Origin: Pararhodobacter zhoushanensis
GTDB taxonomy: Bacteria > Pseudomonadota > Alphaproteobacteria > Rhodobacterales > Rhodobacteraceae
DNA length: 64,000 bases
Assembly: GCF_025949695.1 (NCBI RefSeq)
Contig: NZ_JAPDFL010000001.1
Coordinates: forward strand, 519,001-583,000
Direction: 5' to 3'
Shown here piece by piece: positions 35,080 to 47,796 of this stretch (positions within the stretch are counted from its first letter, which is position 1; every line of letters starts with the position of its first letter). The position numbers were made by a program, and so were the translations under genes. The notes beneath the pieces were generated by a model that was given only the letters and a program-made list of their open reading frames with translations, was not told the DNA's origin and made no database searches.

Positions 35080-36374
35080 CCGACCTGACCCCCCGCGAAA
35101 TCGTCAGCGAGCTGGATCGCTTCATCATCGGCCAGGCCGACGCCAAGCGCGCCGTCGCCGTGGCGCTGCGCAGCCGGTGGCGGCGTCGGCAACTGTCTGC
35201 GGATCTGCGTGACGAGGTGTATCCCAAGAACATCCTGATGATCGGCCCCACCGGTGTCGGCAAGACCGAGATCAGCCGTCGTCTGGCCAAGCTGGCCAAA
35301 GCGCCCTTCCTGAAGGTCGAGGCGACGAAGTTCACCGAAGTCGGCTATGTCGGCCGCGATGTCGAGCAGATCATCCGCGATCTGGTGGATGCGGCGATGG
35401 CGATGACCCGTGAGGCGATGCGCGAAGATGTCCGTGCCCGGGCGCAGGCGAATGCGGAAGAGCGGGTGCTGGATGCGATTGCGGGCAAGGACTCGCGCTC
35501 GGGCACGCGGGATCTGTTCCGCAAGAAGCTGCGCGCCGGTGAGCTGGACGACACGATGATCGAGCTGGAAATCGCCGACGCCGCGCCGTCGATGCCGATG
35601 CTGGAACTGCCGGGCATGCAGGCGCAGGGGATGAATCTGGGCGATCTGTTCGGCAAGGCGTTCGGCGGGCGCACGACCAAGAAACGCATGACGGTGATGG
35701 AAAGCCACGACATCCTGCTGAGCGAAGAGGCCGACAAGCTGCTGGACGAGGAGGCGGTGAAGGTCGCCGCCGTCGAGGCGGTCGAGCAGAACGGCATCGT
35801 GTTTCTGGACGAGATCGACAAGGTCTGCGCGCGGGCCGAAACGCGCGGGGCGGATGTGAGCCGGGAAGGTGTGCAGCGCGATTTGCTGCCGTTGATCGAG
35901 GGCACGACGGTTTCCACCAAGCACGGGCCGGTCAAGACGGATCATATCCTGTTCATCGCGAGCGGTGCGTTTCACGTCGCCAAGCCGTCGGATCTGCTGC
36001 CGGAACTGCAGGGGCGTCTGCCGATCCGGGTCGAGCTGCGGGCGCTGACCGAGGATGACTTTGTGCGCATCCTGACCGAGACGGACAACGCGCTGACCCG
36101 GCAGTATACCGCGCTGATGAAGACCGAGGAGGTCGAGGTGAGCTTCACCGAAGACGGCATCCACGCGCTGGCGCGGATCGCGGCCGAGGTGAACACGGCG
36201 GTCGAGAATATCGGCGCGCGGCGGCTCTATACGGTGATGGAACGGGTGTTCGAGGAGCTGAGCTTTGCCGCGCCGGACCGGGGCGGACAATCGGTGGTGG
36301 TGGACGCGGCTTTTGTCGAGAAGAACATCGGCGAACTGTCGCGCTCGACCGATCTGAGCCGCTACGTGTTGTAA
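35076..36374 (+). CDS. hslU: ATP-dependent protease ATPase subunit HslU
   Basis: The protein has 432 residues: an AAA+ unfoldase of the Clp/Hsp100 type that feeds HslV. Walker A is [18 protein letters not shown] (about 56-73), the pore motif is in [20 protein letters not shown] (GYVG), Walker B is [12 protein letters not shown], and sensor 2 lies in [20 protein letters not shown]. The C-terminus [11 protein letters not shown] matches the tail that inserts into HslV. The intermediate domain (about 110-240) is present and of normal length. A bidirectional terminator follows. Confidence 0.97.
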   Translation: MTDLTPREIVSELDRFIIGQADAKRAVAVALRSRWRRRQLSADLRDEVYPKNILMIGPTGVGKTEISRRLAKLAKAPFLKVEATKFTEVGYVGRDVEQIIRDLVDAAMAMTREAMREDVRARAQANAEERVLDAIAGKDSRSGTRDLFRKKLRAGELDDTMIELEIADAAPSMPMLELPGMQAQGMNLGDLFGKAFGGRTTKKRMTVMESHDILLSEEADKLLDEEAVKVAAVEAVEQNGIVFLDEIDKVCARAETRGADVSREGVQRDLLPLIEGTTVSTKHGPVKTDHILFIASGAFHVAKPSDLLPELQGRLPIRVELRALTEDDFVRILTETDNALTRQYTALMKTEEVEVSFTEDGIHALARIAAEVNTAVENIGARRLYTVMERVFEELSFAAPDRGGQSVVVDAAFVEKNIGELSRSTDLSRYVL

Positions 36375-36410
36375 TGTCCCACGATGGGACGAAGCCGTCC
36401 CATGAACAAA

Positions 36411-36445
36411 AACAGGGGGTTAGCGCCGCGCGTTAACCCCCTGTT
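36411..36445. terminator. Bidirectional terminator between hslU and the acetyltransferase gene
   Basis: A perfect 12-bp stem AACAGGGGGTTA / TAACCCCCTGTT (36411-36422 with 36434-36445) has an 11-base loop. It is preceded by AAAA and followed by cacttgttctt, so either strand could read it. Just upstream (36376-36401) smaller inverted repeats of GTCCCA/TGGGAC occur. Confidence 0.8.
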
Positions 36446-36460
36446 CACTTGTTCTTGCGC

Positions 36461-36991
36461 TCAAGCCAGCAGCGCGCAGGCGTAGAAGTCGGTGTCATCG
36501 GTTGCTTGCTCAAGCGTGGACCCGGCCTTTTGCAGCACGCGCGCCGACGCCGGGTTGTCGCGTGAGACACCGCCGATCAGGTGTAGTGGGGCCGCCCGTT
36601 GCGCCACGTCGAGCAGACCGCAAACCAACTCGGTCGCATAGCCGCGGCCCCAGACGGCTTGATCCAGAAGATAGCCAAGATGCAGACTTGGAACCGGGTC
36701 GGCCGTCGTGTTCAGGATCAGCAGCCCGACCAATTCGTGTCCGTTCAACCCACGCAGAACAAACACGTCGCTTTCAACGGCCCGGTCGTCGATCCACGCC
36801 GACACCGTCTGTCCCGTCGCCTGACGCTGCATTGATGGGGGAAGATCGCCCAGAACCCCGGCCGACAGAAGGGTGTCGAGCTCATCTTCCAACGCGCGGC
36901 GCTGTGCGGGGTCACACAGGATCGGCGCCCAGCGGACAACAGACAACCGCTCGGTGGCAAAATCGGCAATCGGCGCCGGATGGGGTGTCAT
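36461..36991 (-). CDS. GNAT family N-acetyltransferase
   Basis: The protein has 176 residues of GNAT fold. TERLSVVRWAPILCD resembles the RimJ-like ATERLxLR start, and the acetyl-CoA binding region is LGYLLDQAVWGRGYATELVC (Q/RxxGxG/A-like), followed by RDNPASARVLQKAGSTLEQ, the classical NxxSxxxLEKxGF equivalent. It may acetylate an antibiotic, an amino acid or a protein N-terminus; nothing identifies the acceptor. Its start overlaps the stop of the thioesterase gene. Confidence 0.87.
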   Translation of the reverse strand: MTPHPAPIADFATERLSVVRWAPILCDPAQRRALEDELDTLLSAGVLGDLPPSMQRQATGQTVSAWIDDRAVESDVFVLRGLNGHELVGLLILNTTADPVPSLHLGYLLDQAVWGRGYATELVCGLLDVAQRAAPLHLIGGVSRDNPASARVLQKAGSTLEQATDDTDFYACALLA

Positions 36992-37425
36992 TCGTCAACC
37001 AGATAGGGTGCGAGCCTTTCGCGCACCGCGTCCGGCATCGGGGCCGAGGCGCGGGTTTTGGGGTCGAAGAACACCTCGGTCAGGTCATAGGTCGCGTGCA
37101 GCGCGCCGGTTTCGGCGTGGATCATGCGCAGATGGAAGGTCATCGACCGGCCCCCCAACCGCTTGACCGCGCCGTCGATGATCACCCCGTCACCGGCCTT
37201 CAGCTCCTTGATGAAATTCGTTTCGGCCTTGGCCGAGACGATGTGGACACCGTGTTCCTCGAGCATCCACGAGATGGGAATGCCAAGGCTGGTGTACAGA
37301 AAGAACGACGCGTCATCGAAGAACGGCGCGTAGTGGCGGACGTTCATGTGGCCGAAAATGTCGTGGTGCCACGGGTGGACCACGGCGCGCAGCAGTTCGG
37401 GGCGGGGGGCAACGGGATCAGACAT
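36988..37425 (-). CDS. Acyl-CoA thioesterase (4HBT hot-dog fold)
   Basis: The protein has 145 residues with a hot-dog fold of the 4-hydroxybenzoyl-CoA thioesterase type. [20 protein letters not shown] aligns with the YbgC/4HBT active-site region (where Asp or His precedes GHMNN-like residues); [19 protein letters not shown] and [20 protein letters not shown] follow. Members hydrolyse short- to medium-chain or aromatic acyl-CoAs. It overlaps both neighbouring genes by a few bases within a three-gene operon with the membrane protein and the acetyltransferase. Confidence 0.87.
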   Translation of the reverse strand: MSDPVAPRPELLRAVVHPWHHDIFGHMNVRHYAPFFDDASFFLYTSLGIPISWMLEEHGVHIVSAKAETNFIKELKAGDGVIIDGAVKRLGGRSMTFHLRMIHAETGALHATYDLTEVFFDPKTRASAPMPDAVRERLAPYLVDE

Positions 37426-38197
37426 TGAGCGTGCGTTTCTCGACATAAACACCGTAGATCGTGGTCAGGATCGACGCGCCGACCATCATCGCCACCCAGT
37501 TCGCCATGGCAGCCCAAAGCAGGCCCAGCGGCACGGAAACATCGGCGAGGAAAGACGCGGGAAGGTTGATCAGCCCGCTGCCGACAATCGTGATGATCCC
37601 CAGCAAGATCAGCGACGCGCCGCCGTCCTTGGTGGCGGACCATGCCTCTTTCAGCTTCAGGCGGTTCTCGATTGCTGCGGCGGGCAGGACAGGAGACAGA
37701 CGGTAGGCGAGCCAGATCACGGGGAAAAAGACGATCACGGCGGACAAAATCCCGGCGGCCATGTGGGACTGGGAGCCCGGGCTGAGCACAATGAAGGCGA
37801 CCACCCCGGCGAGCAGTCCCAGCGGGATCGCCACGATTGCAATGGTCAGGCTGTAAAAGAACCCGGCGACGATATAGCGCCAGATCGCGCTGCCGCTAAA
37901 GCGCGGGACAAAAGCGCCCGGCTCTTCTTCCAGCAGGATGTAGCGGTGCCACGCGACGACGACCCACAGGCCGATGATGATCTGCGCGATGTTCAGCAAG
38001 AGCAGGCCGGGCGAGGTGAAGACGGCGGGCATGACGGCGTCCGTCGTCGTTGCCGCAGGCGGGTTAAAATACGCAGCACCGGTGAGCTGCAGCAGCACTA
38101 CCATCACCAGCAGCGCCACGCCGCCGATCCGCAACACGGTGTTGAAATTGCCAAAGACCATGCGCACTGCATGGGTAAAAATCTCGATGCCGCGCAT
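37418..38197 (-). CDS. Polytopic membrane protein of unknown function
   Basis: The protein has 259 residues with about six hydrophobic segments, for example [59 protein letters not shown] and [18 protein letters not shown]. The spacing resembles uncharacterised Rhodobacterales membrane proteins with a [13 protein letters not shown] loop. AAGGAG lies eight bases before the ATG at 38197; a GTG nine bases upstream would sit on the ribosome site. It is the first gene of the membrane protein-thioesterase-acetyltransferase run and divergent from argG. Confidence 0.8.
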   Translation of the reverse strand: MRGIEIFTHAVRMVFGNFNTVLRIGGVALLVMVVLLQLTGAAYFNPPAATTTDAVMPAVFTSPGLLLLNIAQIIIGLWVVVAWHRYILLEEEPGAFVPRFSGSAIWRYIVAGFFYSLTIAIVAIPLGLLAGVVAFIVLSPGSQSHMAAGILSAVIVFFPVIWLAYRLSPVLPAAAIENRLKLKEAWSATKDGGASLILLGIITIVGSGLINLPASFLADVSVPLGLLWAAMANWVAMMVGASILTTIYGVYVEKRTLNV

Positions 38198-38347
38198 CCT
38201 GAACACTCCTTAAACGATGCTGCACTCTCCCCCGATCCCCTCAAGGGTGTCAATTGCCGTTCCCGGCCCGGTTGCAACGCGCCGGGGTGTTGCGCAGGCG
38301 GGGTAAAGCGGATAGCCAGTGGCCGTTCAATCCTTGGAGATTTGCCC

Positions 38348-39581
38348 ATGTCCGCGCCCAAGAAAGTCGTGCTGGCCTATTCTGGCGGGCTCGATACCTC
38401 GATCATCCTGAAATGGCTGCAAACCGAATACGGTTGCGAGGTTATCACCTACACCGCCGATCTCGGCCAGGGCGAGGAGCTGGAACCGGCGCGCGCCAAG
38501 GCCCTGATGATGGGCATCAAGGAAGAGAACATCCATATCATGGATGTTCGCGAGGAATTCGTGCGCGACTTCGTGTTCCCGATGTTCCGCGCCAATGCCG
38601 TGTATGAGGGGCTCTATCTGCTGGGCACCTCGATCGCGCGCCCGTTGATTTCCAAACATCTGGTCGAGCTGGCGCACAAGCATGGCGCCGATGCCGTGGC
38701 GCATGGCGCGACCGGCAAGGGCAACGATCAGGTTCGCTTCGAGCTCAGCGCCTATGCGCTGGACCCGTCGATCCGCGTGATCGCGCCCTGGCGTGAGTGG
38801 GATCTGTCGAGCCGCACCAAGCTGCTGGAATTCGCCGAACAGCACCAGATTCCGATTGCCAAGAACAAGCGCGGCGAAGCGCCGTTCTCGGTCGATGCGA
38901 ACCTGCTGCACACCTCGTCCGAGGGGCGCATTCTGGAAGACCCGGGTGTCGAGGCCCCCGATTACGTCGCCCAGCGCATCACCGCTGTCGAAGACGCGCC
39001 CGATACGCCCGAGTTCATCGAGATCGCCTACGAGCGGGGCGATCCGGTTGCGATCAACGGCGAGGCGATGTCGCCGGCGACGATCCTGACCAAGCTGAAC
39101 GAGATTGGTGGCAAGCATGGTATCGGCCTGCTCGACTTTGTGGAAAACCGCTTCGTCGGCATGAAATCGCGCGGGGTCTATGAGACGCCGGGCGGCACGA
39201 TCATGCTGGAAGGCCATCGCGGCATCGAACAGATCACGCTGGATGCGGGCGCGGGTCATCTGAAAGATCTCGATCATGCCGCGCTATGCCGAGCTGATCT
39301 ACAACGGCTTCTGGTTCTCGCCCGAGCGTGAGATGCTGCAGGCGCTGATCGACAAGAGCCAGGAGCATGTGTCCGGCACGGTCAAGCTGAAGCTCTACAA
39401 GGGCTCGGTGCGGACCGTGGCGCGCTGGTCCGAGCATTCGCTCTACAGCGAGGCGCATGTGACGTTCGAAGACGACGCCGGTGCGTATGACCAGAAAGAC
39501 GCCGCCGGGTTCATCCGCCTGAACGCGCTGCGTCTGAAGCTGATCGCCACGCGCAATGCGCGGGTGGCGGGGAAAGAGTAA
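38348..39581 (+). pseudogene. argG: Argininosuccinate synthase, frameshifted (probable sequence error)
   Basis: ArgG joins citrulline and aspartate at the cost of ATP in arginine synthesis. The N-terminal PP-loop [19 protein letters not shown] and following family motifs ([32 protein letters not shown]) are intact. The frame breaks at GATCTCG (39266-39272), where AAA GAT C TCG ATC ATG is read. Dropping one C gives [15 protein letters not shown], the conserved sequence, and a 410-residue enzyme ending at 39581. As written, the first frame ends at 39331 and loses the last 100 residues, which help form the tetramer and active site. A terminator follows. An essential biosynthetic gene is unlikely to be broken this way in nature. 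Confidence 0.92.
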
Positions 39582-39606
39582 ACCTTTCCCAACGGTGCAA
39601 TGAAAA

Positions 39607-39640
39607 AAACGGGTCGCGGAAACGCGGCCCGTTTTCTTGT
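39607..39640 (+). terminator. Rho-independent terminator of argG
   Basis: AACGGGTCGCG-gaaa-CGCGGCCCGTT forms an eleven-pair stem (one G-U pair) with a GNRA-type tetraloop, followed by TTTCTTGTT. It begins 27 bp after the argG stop at 39581, which supports that stop as the true end of the gene. Confidence 0.85.
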
Positions 39641-39807
39641 TGAGGTCGTCCAGGAGGAGGTCAGCGGTCAGCCTGAGGGGGAACAATCAGCCTGACCGCC
39701 GGGTCGAACAGCCCGAAGGCTGCATCCGGTATGGTCCTGAGACCCGGTGAGCCAGTAACGACGATCGCTGCCAGGAAACCGTCGAACCGGGGGTCACCGC
39801 CGGTAGA

Positions 39808-39951
39808 TCACATCATCAGCGCGAAGATCCCGATCCACATCAGCGAACCAACGGCGACGGCCAGCGCGATGCCAGCACCGGCAGGCAAGGACGTGCCTTG
39901 CTGTTGGGCGGGCGTGTACGGGGTGGCGGCGGTATCGGCACGAGTGTTCAT
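39808..39951 (-). CDS. Small single-pass membrane protein
   Basis: The protein has 47 residues: a polar, Thr/Gln-rich N-terminus (MNTRADTAATPYTPAQQQG) followed by a hydrophobic C-terminal helix (AGIALAVAVGSLMWIGIFAL). GGAG lies eight bases before the ATG. It has no recognisable family and lies alone between argG and the PfkB kinase. Coding potential is supported by the ribosome site and the clean membrane segment only; there may be no gene here. Confidence 0.55.
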   Translation of the reverse strand: MNTRADTAATPYTPAQQQGTSLPAGAGIALAVAVGSLMWIGIFALMM

Positions 39952-40059
39952 GTCGCGGTCTCCAGATCCTGAGCCACACGATAGCGGCACATCTCTGAAG
40001 AAACGCTTAACGGCGGCAAAAAGATGGCAAGGATCGGGCGATTCTGCGCGGGGGTACGG

Positions 40060-40928
40060 TCAACCGGCGAGAAGTTGCTCAACTTTGGCGCGATCTGGCA
40101 TCGCCGGGGCCGCGCCGGGCTGCGTCACTTGCAGGGCAGCGGCGGCGGCGGCGTAGCGCAGGGCCTGGGCGGGGGTCGCGCCCCGGTCGAGCGCGGCGGC
40201 GAGCGAGCCGGCGAAACAGTCACCCGCGCCGGTGGTATCGACGGGGGTGACGGGGAAAGAGGGTTGGAAAAGCGGCTCTGTGCCTGCAGAAATCCACTCG
40301 GCACCCTGTGCGCCACGGGTGACGATCACCGCCTCGACAGGCTGATCGGGCAGCGCAGTGCCGGTGGATTTCACCAGCGCGGCGGCTTCTCCGGCGTTGA
40401 CCAGCAGATGCGTCACATGGGGCAGGATGGCGCGCAGCGGGTCCGGCGCGAAGGGGGCGGCGGAGTAGAAGACGCGCAGGCCCCGGGCGCGGGCGATCCG
40501 GGCGGCTTCAACTTGATGCGAGGTCTCATTCTGCACCAGCAGACAATCGCCCGGCTTTGCCGTCGCCAGCGCCGCGTCGATCATCGCCAGATCCTGCGCC
40601 TGATTGGCGCCGGGATGGATGATGATCTGATTCTCGCCCGCGTCATCGACGGCCACGATGGCGTGGCCCGTCCCCTGCCTGACCCGCGCAATGCGGTCCA
40701 ACGCGATGCCGTGGGCGGTCAGCTGCGCCTCGATCCACGCGTCGCCCCGACCCACGGCACCGATATGCACGACCTTTGCCCCAGCCCTGAGCGCCGCGAC
40801 GCTCTGGTTGACGCCCTTGCCGCCCAGTCCGGGGGTGTGCGAGCTTGCCGAGAGCGTCTCGCCCGCCTGCGGTAGCGCAGGCAGGCGGTAGACGTGGTCG
40901 ATGTTGATCGAGCCGAGGCAGAAGACGG

Positions 40929-40932
<4 letters not shown>
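40060..40932 (-). CDS. PfkB family carbohydrate kinase (ribokinase-like)
   Basis: The protein has 290 residues of ribokinase fold: FCLGSINIDHVYRLPALPQA at the start, the substrate loop GGKGVNQSVAALRAGAKV, and the PfkB signature 2 PVDTTGAGDCFAGSLAAAL with catalytic Asp and anion-hole glycines. The GGKGxNQ loop and NxDH start point to ribokinase or a close sugar kinase. No sugar transporter is nearby. The start overlaps the maeB stop by an ATGA, an odd partner whose meaning is unclear. Confidence 0.88.
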
Positions 40933-43199
<2,267 letters not shown>

Positions 43200-43318
43200 G
43201 GGGCCTCCTCCAACAGAGGTTCTGCATAGCGCGGGCGTGCGCATCGAACAACGCGGGAATCGGGCCTTTTCGGCGGTCGGGGGTTTTGTAGGGTCGCGCC
43301 GATGACGGGGAGAGTTCA

Positions 43319-45982
43319 GTGAACGACGCGCAAGTCACGGTGCCAGCCGGTGTAACGCCGATGATGGCCCAATTTCTGGAAATCAAAGCCCAGCACGCCG
43401 ATGCGCTGCTGTTTTACCGCATGGGCGATTTCTATGAGATGTTCTTTGACGACGCGGTGGCGGCCTCGGCCGCGCTGGACATTGCGCTGACCAAGCGCGG
43501 CAAGCATCTGGATGAAGACATTCCGATGTGCGGCGTGCCGATCCATGCCGCCGAGGGCTATCTGCTGACGCTGATCCGCAAGGGATTCCGCGTGGCGATT
43601 GCCGAACAGATGGAAGACCCCGCCGAAGCCAAGAAGCGCGGCTCGAAATCGGTGGTGCGGCGCGAGGTGGTGCGGCTGGTGACGCCGGGCACGCTGACCG
43701 AGGATGCGCTGCTGGAACCCCGGCGGCACAACTTTCTGGCCGCCTGGGCGGATATTCGCGGCGAGGCGGCGCTGGCCTGGGCGGATATTTCCACCGGCGA
43801 GCTGCGCGTGGTTCCCTGCCCGCGCGTGCGGCTGGCACCCGAGCTGTCGCGGCTGGGCGCGCGCGAGCTGGTGGTGCCCGAGGACATGGCCGGTGAGCTG
43901 CGCGAGATGGCGGGCGAGATGGCGCTGGCGCTGGCCGAGCGGGGCCGCGCAAGCTTTGACAGCGCGGCCGGGACCAAGCGGCTGTGCGCGCTGTTCGGGG
44001 TGAGCACGCTGGATGGGTTCGGCAGCTTCACGCGCGAGGAGATCGCGGCGCTGGGGGCCTTGGTCGATTATCTGGACCTGACGCAAAAAGGCCGGATGCC
44101 ACTGTTGCGCACGCCGGTGAAGGAAAGCGCCGGCGCGGCGATGCAGATCGACGGGCCGACGCGGCGCAATCTGGAACTGACGCAGGCGTTGGCCGGGGGG
44201 CGTGAGGGCTCGTTGTTGGCCTCGATTGATACCACGGTCACGGCGGGGGGTGCGCGGCTGCTGGAGCGGCGGGTTTCCAGCCCCTCGTGCGATCTGGGGG
44301 TGATCCGGGCGCGGCTGGCGGCGGTCGAGGCGCTGGTGGGCGATGATTTGTTGCGCGGTGACCTGCGCGCGGCCCTGAAGGCGGTGCCGGATATTGACCG
44401 GGCGCTGTCGCGGCTGGCGCTGGAGCGCGGCGGGCCGCGCGATCTGGCGATGCTGCGCAGTGGCTTGGCGCAGGCCGGGCTGCTGGCGGGCATGCTGGCC
44501 GGGGATCTGCCGGACGTGCTGGTCAGCGCGCGGCGGGCATTGGTCGGGCATGACGAATTGGCCGGGCTGCTGGAGGGCACGCTAGCGCAGGATCCGCCGC
44601 TGATGGTGCGGGACGGCGGGTTTATCGCGTCTGGCGTAGACGCCGATCTGGACGCCGCGCGCGAGCTGCGCGACGAGGGGCGCAGCGTGATCGCGCGGAT
44701 GCAGGCGGAGTATGCGACCGAGACGGGGATTTCGGGGCTGAAGATCAAGCATAACAACGTGTTGGGGTATTTTATCGAGACGACCTCGACCCACGCCGAA
44801 AAGATGCTGTCGGCCCCGTTGAACGAACGCTTCATGCACCGGCAGACCACGGCCAATCAGGTGCGGTTCACCACGCTGGCGCTGTCCGAGATGGAGACCA
44901 AGATCCACAACGCGGGCGCGCGGGCGCTGGAGATCGAGAAACGGCTGTTCGAGGAGCTGCGCGGCGCGGTGATGGCTGCGTCCGCGAAGGTACATGGTGC
45001 GGCGCGGGCGCTGGCTGAGGTGGACGTGACGAGCGCGTTTGCCGAACTGGCGCGGGTACGCGACTGGGCGAAGCCACGCGTCGATGACAGCCGGGCCTTT
45101 GTCGTCGAGGCCGGGCGGCATCCGGTGGTCGAGGCGGCGCTGGCGCGGGCCGGGCAGCCCTTTGTCGCCAACGGGCTGGATCTGGAGCCCGGCGACAAGG
45201 GTGCCGCTGTGTGGCTGGTCACAGGGCCGAACATGGCCGGTAAATCGACCTTCCTGCGCCAGAACGCGCTGATCGCCATTCTGGCGCAGGCCGGGGGCTA
45301 TGTGCCCGCGCGCGCGGCGCATATCGGCATGGTCGAGCAGGTGTTCAGCCGTGTGGGGGCCTCGGACGATCTGGCGCGGGGGCGGTCGACCTTCATGGTC
45401 GAGATGGTCGAGACGGCGGCGATCGTGAATCAGGCCGGGCCGCGGGCCTTTGTGATCCTGGATGAGATCGGGCGCGGCACGGCGACCTATGACGGGTTGT
45501 CGATTGCCTGGGCGGTGCTGGAGCATCTGCACAGCGTGAACCGCTGCCGCGCGTTGTTTGCCACCCATTATCACGAGATGGTCGGGCTGGCCGACCGGCT
45601 GGAGGGCGTGGAGAACGCCACCGTCGCGGTGCGCGAGTGGGAGGGCGATGTGGTCTTTCTGCACGAGGTGCGCAAGGGTGCGGCGGATCGCAGCTATGGC
45701 GTGCAGGTGGCACGCCTTGCCGGGCTGCCGGATGCGGTGATCGTGCGGGCGCGCGAAGTGCTGGAGATGCTGGAGCGCGGCGACGAGGGGCAGCGCGGGG
45801 CGACGACGCTGATCGACGATCTGCCGCTGTTCGCGATGAGCGCCCCTGCCCCGGTCAGGAAAGCAGCGCCCAAGGTGTCGGTGGTCGAGGAGCGGCTGAA
45901 AGACGTGCATCCCGACGCGCTGAGCCCGCGCGAGGCGCTGGCGTTGCTGTATGAGCTGCGGGGCTTGCTGGGCGGGGCGTAG
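43319..45982 (+). CDS. mutS: DNA mismatch repair protein MutS
   Basis: The protein has 887 residues from a GTG start with GGGGAGAG upstream. The mismatch-binding domain I has the Phe-x-Glu motif in [14 protein letters not shown]. The connector, lever and clamp domains follow. The ATPase domain has Walker [21 protein letters not shown], the signature region [20 protein letters not shown] and Walker [21 protein letters not shown], then ATHYHEM (the switch His). It recognises mismatches and recruits MutL. The stop codon lies inside the left arm of a large inverted repeat. Confidence 0.97.
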   Translation: MNDAQVTVPAGVTPMMAQFLEIKAQHADALLFYRMGDFYEMFFDDAVAASAALDIALTKRGKHLDEDIPMCGVPIHAAEGYLLTLIRKGFRVAIAEQMEDPAEAKKRGSKSVVRREVVRLVTPGTLTEDALLEPRRHNFLAAWADIRGEAALAWADISTGELRVVPCPRVRLAPELSRLGARELVVPEDMAGELREMAGEMALALAERGRASFDSAAGTKRLCALFGVSTLDGFGSFTREEIAALGALVDYLDLTQKGRMPLLRTPVKESAGAAMQIDGPTRRNLELTQALAGGREGSLLASIDTTVTAGGARLLERRVSSPSCDLGVIRARLAAVEALVGDDLLRGDLRAALKAVPDIDRALSRLALERGGPRDLAMLRSGLAQAGLLAGMLAGDLPDVLVSARRALVGHDELAGLLEGTLAQDPPLMVRDGGFIASGVDADLDAARELRDEGRSVIARMQAEYATETGISGLKIKHNNVLGYFIETTSTHAEKMLSAPLNERFMHRQTTANQVRFTTLALSEMETKIHNAGARALEIEKRLFEELRGAVMAASAKVHGAARALAEVDVTSAFAELARVRDWAKPRVDDSRAFVVEAGRHPVVEAALARAGQPFVANGLDLEPGDKGAAVWLVTGPNMAGKSTFLRQNALIAILAQAGGYVPARAAHIGMVEQVFSRVGASDDLARGRSTFMVEMVETAAIVNQAGPRAFVILDEIGRGTATYDGLSIAWAVLEHLHSVNRCRALFATHYHEMVGLADRLEGVENATVAVREWEGDVVFLHEVRKGAADRSYGVQVARLAGLPDAVIVRAREVLEMLERGDEGQRGATTLIDDLPLFAMSAPAPVRKAAPKVSVVEERLKDVHPDALSPREALALLYELRGLLGGA

Positions 45983-46040
45983 GTCGGGGTTTCACCCCGA
46001 CCTCCGTGGCCCGCGATGTCGGGGTGAAACCCCGACCTAC
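45979..46040. repeat. REP-like nested inverted repeat at the mutS 3' end
   Basis: Two perfect 23-base arms are inverted around a 16-base centre: GTAGGTCGGGGTTTCACCCC plus GAC at 45979-46001, and its exact complement at 46018-46040. Each arm is itself a hairpin (GTCGGGGT-ttc-ACCCCGAC). The mutS stop TAG lies in the left arm. The element separates the converging mutS and grpE genes and can fold either as one long stem or as two hairpins, on both strands. It resembles REP/BIME elements and probably ends transcription from both sides. Confidence 0.85.
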
Positions 46041-46071
46041 GGGGCCGCCCGAGGGTGGGCGGCCGTTTGCT

Positions 46072-46623
46072 TTACTTGGCAGGCGTGGACGAAACGCCGA
46101 CCTGCGCGGGGCGCAAGAGGTGCTCGTGCAGGCGGAAGCCTTCGGTGACGACCTGGACGATCTGTCCGGCCTTGGTGCCGGGCACCGGGGCTTCGAACAT
46201 CGCCTCGTGGAAATGCGGGTCGAACGCGTCGCCAACCTCGGGCGCGACGCGCACGATGCCGTGGCGGGAGAAGATGTTGGTCAGCTCGCGCAGGGTCAGA
46301 TCCAGACCGTCGACCATGCCTTTGGCGCGGTCGCGGGTTTCGTCGTCGATCAACGACAGGGCCTGACCCAGATAGTCATAGACCGCCAGCATGTCGCGGG
46401 CGAGCTTCTGGCCACCGTAGATGCCAGCCTCGCGTCGGTCTTTTTCGCTGCGCTTGCGGAGGTTCTCCAGGTCAGCGAGCGAGCGCATCAGACGGTCACG
46501 CATCTCACCGCGCTCGACCTCGAACGCGGCATGCGCGGCGTCGAGGGCCGCGTGAAGATCGAGGGCTTCGGGAGCCTCGGTTTCGGCGCCGGTCTCAGCC
46601 GGGGTTTCCTGGGAGTCAGCCAT
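46072..46623 (-). CDS. grpE: Nucleotide exchange factor GrpE
   Basis: The protein has 183 residues. An acidic N-terminus (GAETEAPEALDLHAALDAAH) precedes the long coiled coil (RDRLMRSLADLENLRKRSEK) and the C-terminal beta domain with VAPEVGDAFDPHFHEAMFEA and QVVTEGFRLHEHLLRPAQVG. It exchanges ADP for ATP on DnaK. It lies 12 bp behind hrcA in the usual heat-shock pair. dnaK and dnaJ are not in the window. Confidence 0.95.
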   Translation of the reverse strand: MADSQETPAETGAETEAPEALDLHAALDAAHAAFEVERGEMRDRLMRSLADLENLRKRSEKDRREAGIYGGQKLARDMLAVYDYLGQALSLIDDETRDRAKGMVDGLDLTLRELTNIFSRHGIVRVAPEVGDAFDPHFHEAMFEAPVPGTKAGQIVQVVTEGFRLHEHLLRPAQVGVSSTPAK

Positions 46624-46635
46624 ATGTTCCTCGTG

Positions 46636-47703
46636 TCAATCGGAACCCAGCTCGGTCAGCATGCGGCCGACGAGTTGGGCAGTGTAGTCTACAATCGGCA
46701 CGATGCGTCCGTAGTTCAGTCGCGTGGGACCGATCACGCCGACCGCGCCGACAATCTTGCTGTCGGCGTTCATATATGGAGAAACGACCAGAGTGGAACC
46801 CGTTAGCGAAAAAAGCTTGTTCTCGGCGCCAATGAAAATGCGCACGCCCTCACCTTTTTCGGTGTGCTCCAGCACTTCAGCGATGTCACGCTTGCGTTCG
46901 AGGTCATCGAACAGCTCGCGGATGCGCTGAAGGCTGTCGGAATCGGTCTGTTCCAGCAGGTTCGCACGGCCCCGGACGATCAGGCGTTCGTGACGTTCGC
47001 CCTGATGTTCCCACAGCGCCATGCCGCGCTCGATCAGGTCCGTGGCGATCGAGTCGATCTCGCGCCGGCCCGCCGCGATTTCGGTGCGCATCTTGTGGCG
47101 CAGTTCGGTCAGGGTGAGGCCGGCGGCGAGGGCGTTGATGAAATTGACCGCTTCGCGCAGGGCCGAGGGCAGCAGACCCGGCGGCGGGGTGAAGACGCGG
47201 TTTTCGACCTGACCATCGGCGAAAACCAGCACGACAAGGGCGCGGTCGTTGGAGATGGGCACGAACTCGATGTGCTTGATCGGCGCTTCGTGTTTCGGCG
47301 CAAGGACCAGCGAGGCACCGCGGGTGATGCCCGACAGCGCGTTGCCGACGCGGTCCAGCAGCGTGGTGACGTCACGTTCGTTGGACTGGCGCGTGGCCTC
47401 AAGGCGTTCGCGGTCAGCGGTGGTGACGGGGTCAACCTCGAGCAGCGCATCGACGAACAGCCGCAGCCCCTGCTGGGTGGGCACCCGGCCCGCCGAGATA
47501 TGCGGGCTTTCCAGCAGGCCAAGGTATTCCAGATCGTTCATCACGTTGCGGATCGTCGCGGGCGAGAGTTTTTCATTAAAATCACGCGTGATGGTGCGCG
47601 AGCCGACGGGTGTGCCGGATTGCAGATAGCTGTCGACCACCCGGCGAAACACTTCGCGGGCGCGGTCGTTGAGGTCATGAAAGGCAGTCTGATCAGCTGG
47701 CAT
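46636..47703 (-). CDS. hrcA: Heat-inducible transcription repressor HrcA
   Basis: The protein has 355 residues. The winged-helix N-terminus reads FHDLNDRAREVFRRVVDSYL, PVGSRTITRDF and SPATIRNVMNDLEYLGLLES. The GAF-like dimerisation part includes VLVFADGQVENRVFTPPPGL, and the C-terminus includes SPYMNADSKIVGAVGVIGPT. HrcA represses chaperone genes by binding CIRCE and is itself tuned by GroEL. No CIRCE (TTAGCACTC-N9-GAGTGCTAA) is seen in this window. I start at the ATG at 47703; a TTG 30 bases upstream is also open. It is divergent from rph. Confidence 0.93.
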   Translation of the reverse strand: MPADQTAFHDLNDRAREVFRRVVDSYLQSGTPVGSRTITRDFNEKLSPATIRNVMNDLEYLGLLESPHISAGRVPTQQGLRLFVDALLEVDPVTTADRERLEATRQSNERDVTTLLDRVGNALSGITRGASLVLAPKHEAPIKHIEFVPISNDRALVVLVFADGQVENRVFTPPPGLLPSALREAVNFINALAAGLTLTELRHKMRTEIAAGRREIDSIATDLIERGMALWEHQGERHERLIVRGRANLLEQTDSDSLQRIRELFDDLERKRDIAEVLEHTEKGEGVRIFIGAENKLFSLTGSTLVVSPYMNADSKIVGAVGVIGPTRLNYGRIVPIVDYTAQLVGRMLTELGSD

Positions 47704-47796
47704 GGGCACCGATGCACTCTGTTGGCGCGTCAATCCGGTTGCAACGACGGTTGCGCCCCCTGTATCTGGGTCTCCAGATCATAAGAGGAAACGGAC

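Noticed and set aside
37346..38347. A 334-codon open upstream extension of the argG frame
   Set aside because: It is antisense to the thioesterase and membrane-protein genes and has no family similarity; high GC leaves long open shadow frames.
44582..45910. A 442-codon open frame antisense to mutS
   Set aside because: No recognisable domain and a shadow-like His/Arg/Gln composition; mutS on the other strand is certain.
47704..47796. CIRCE operator between hrcA and rph
   Set aside because: No TTAGCACTC-N9-GAGTGCTAA-like inverted repeat is present in the spacer.
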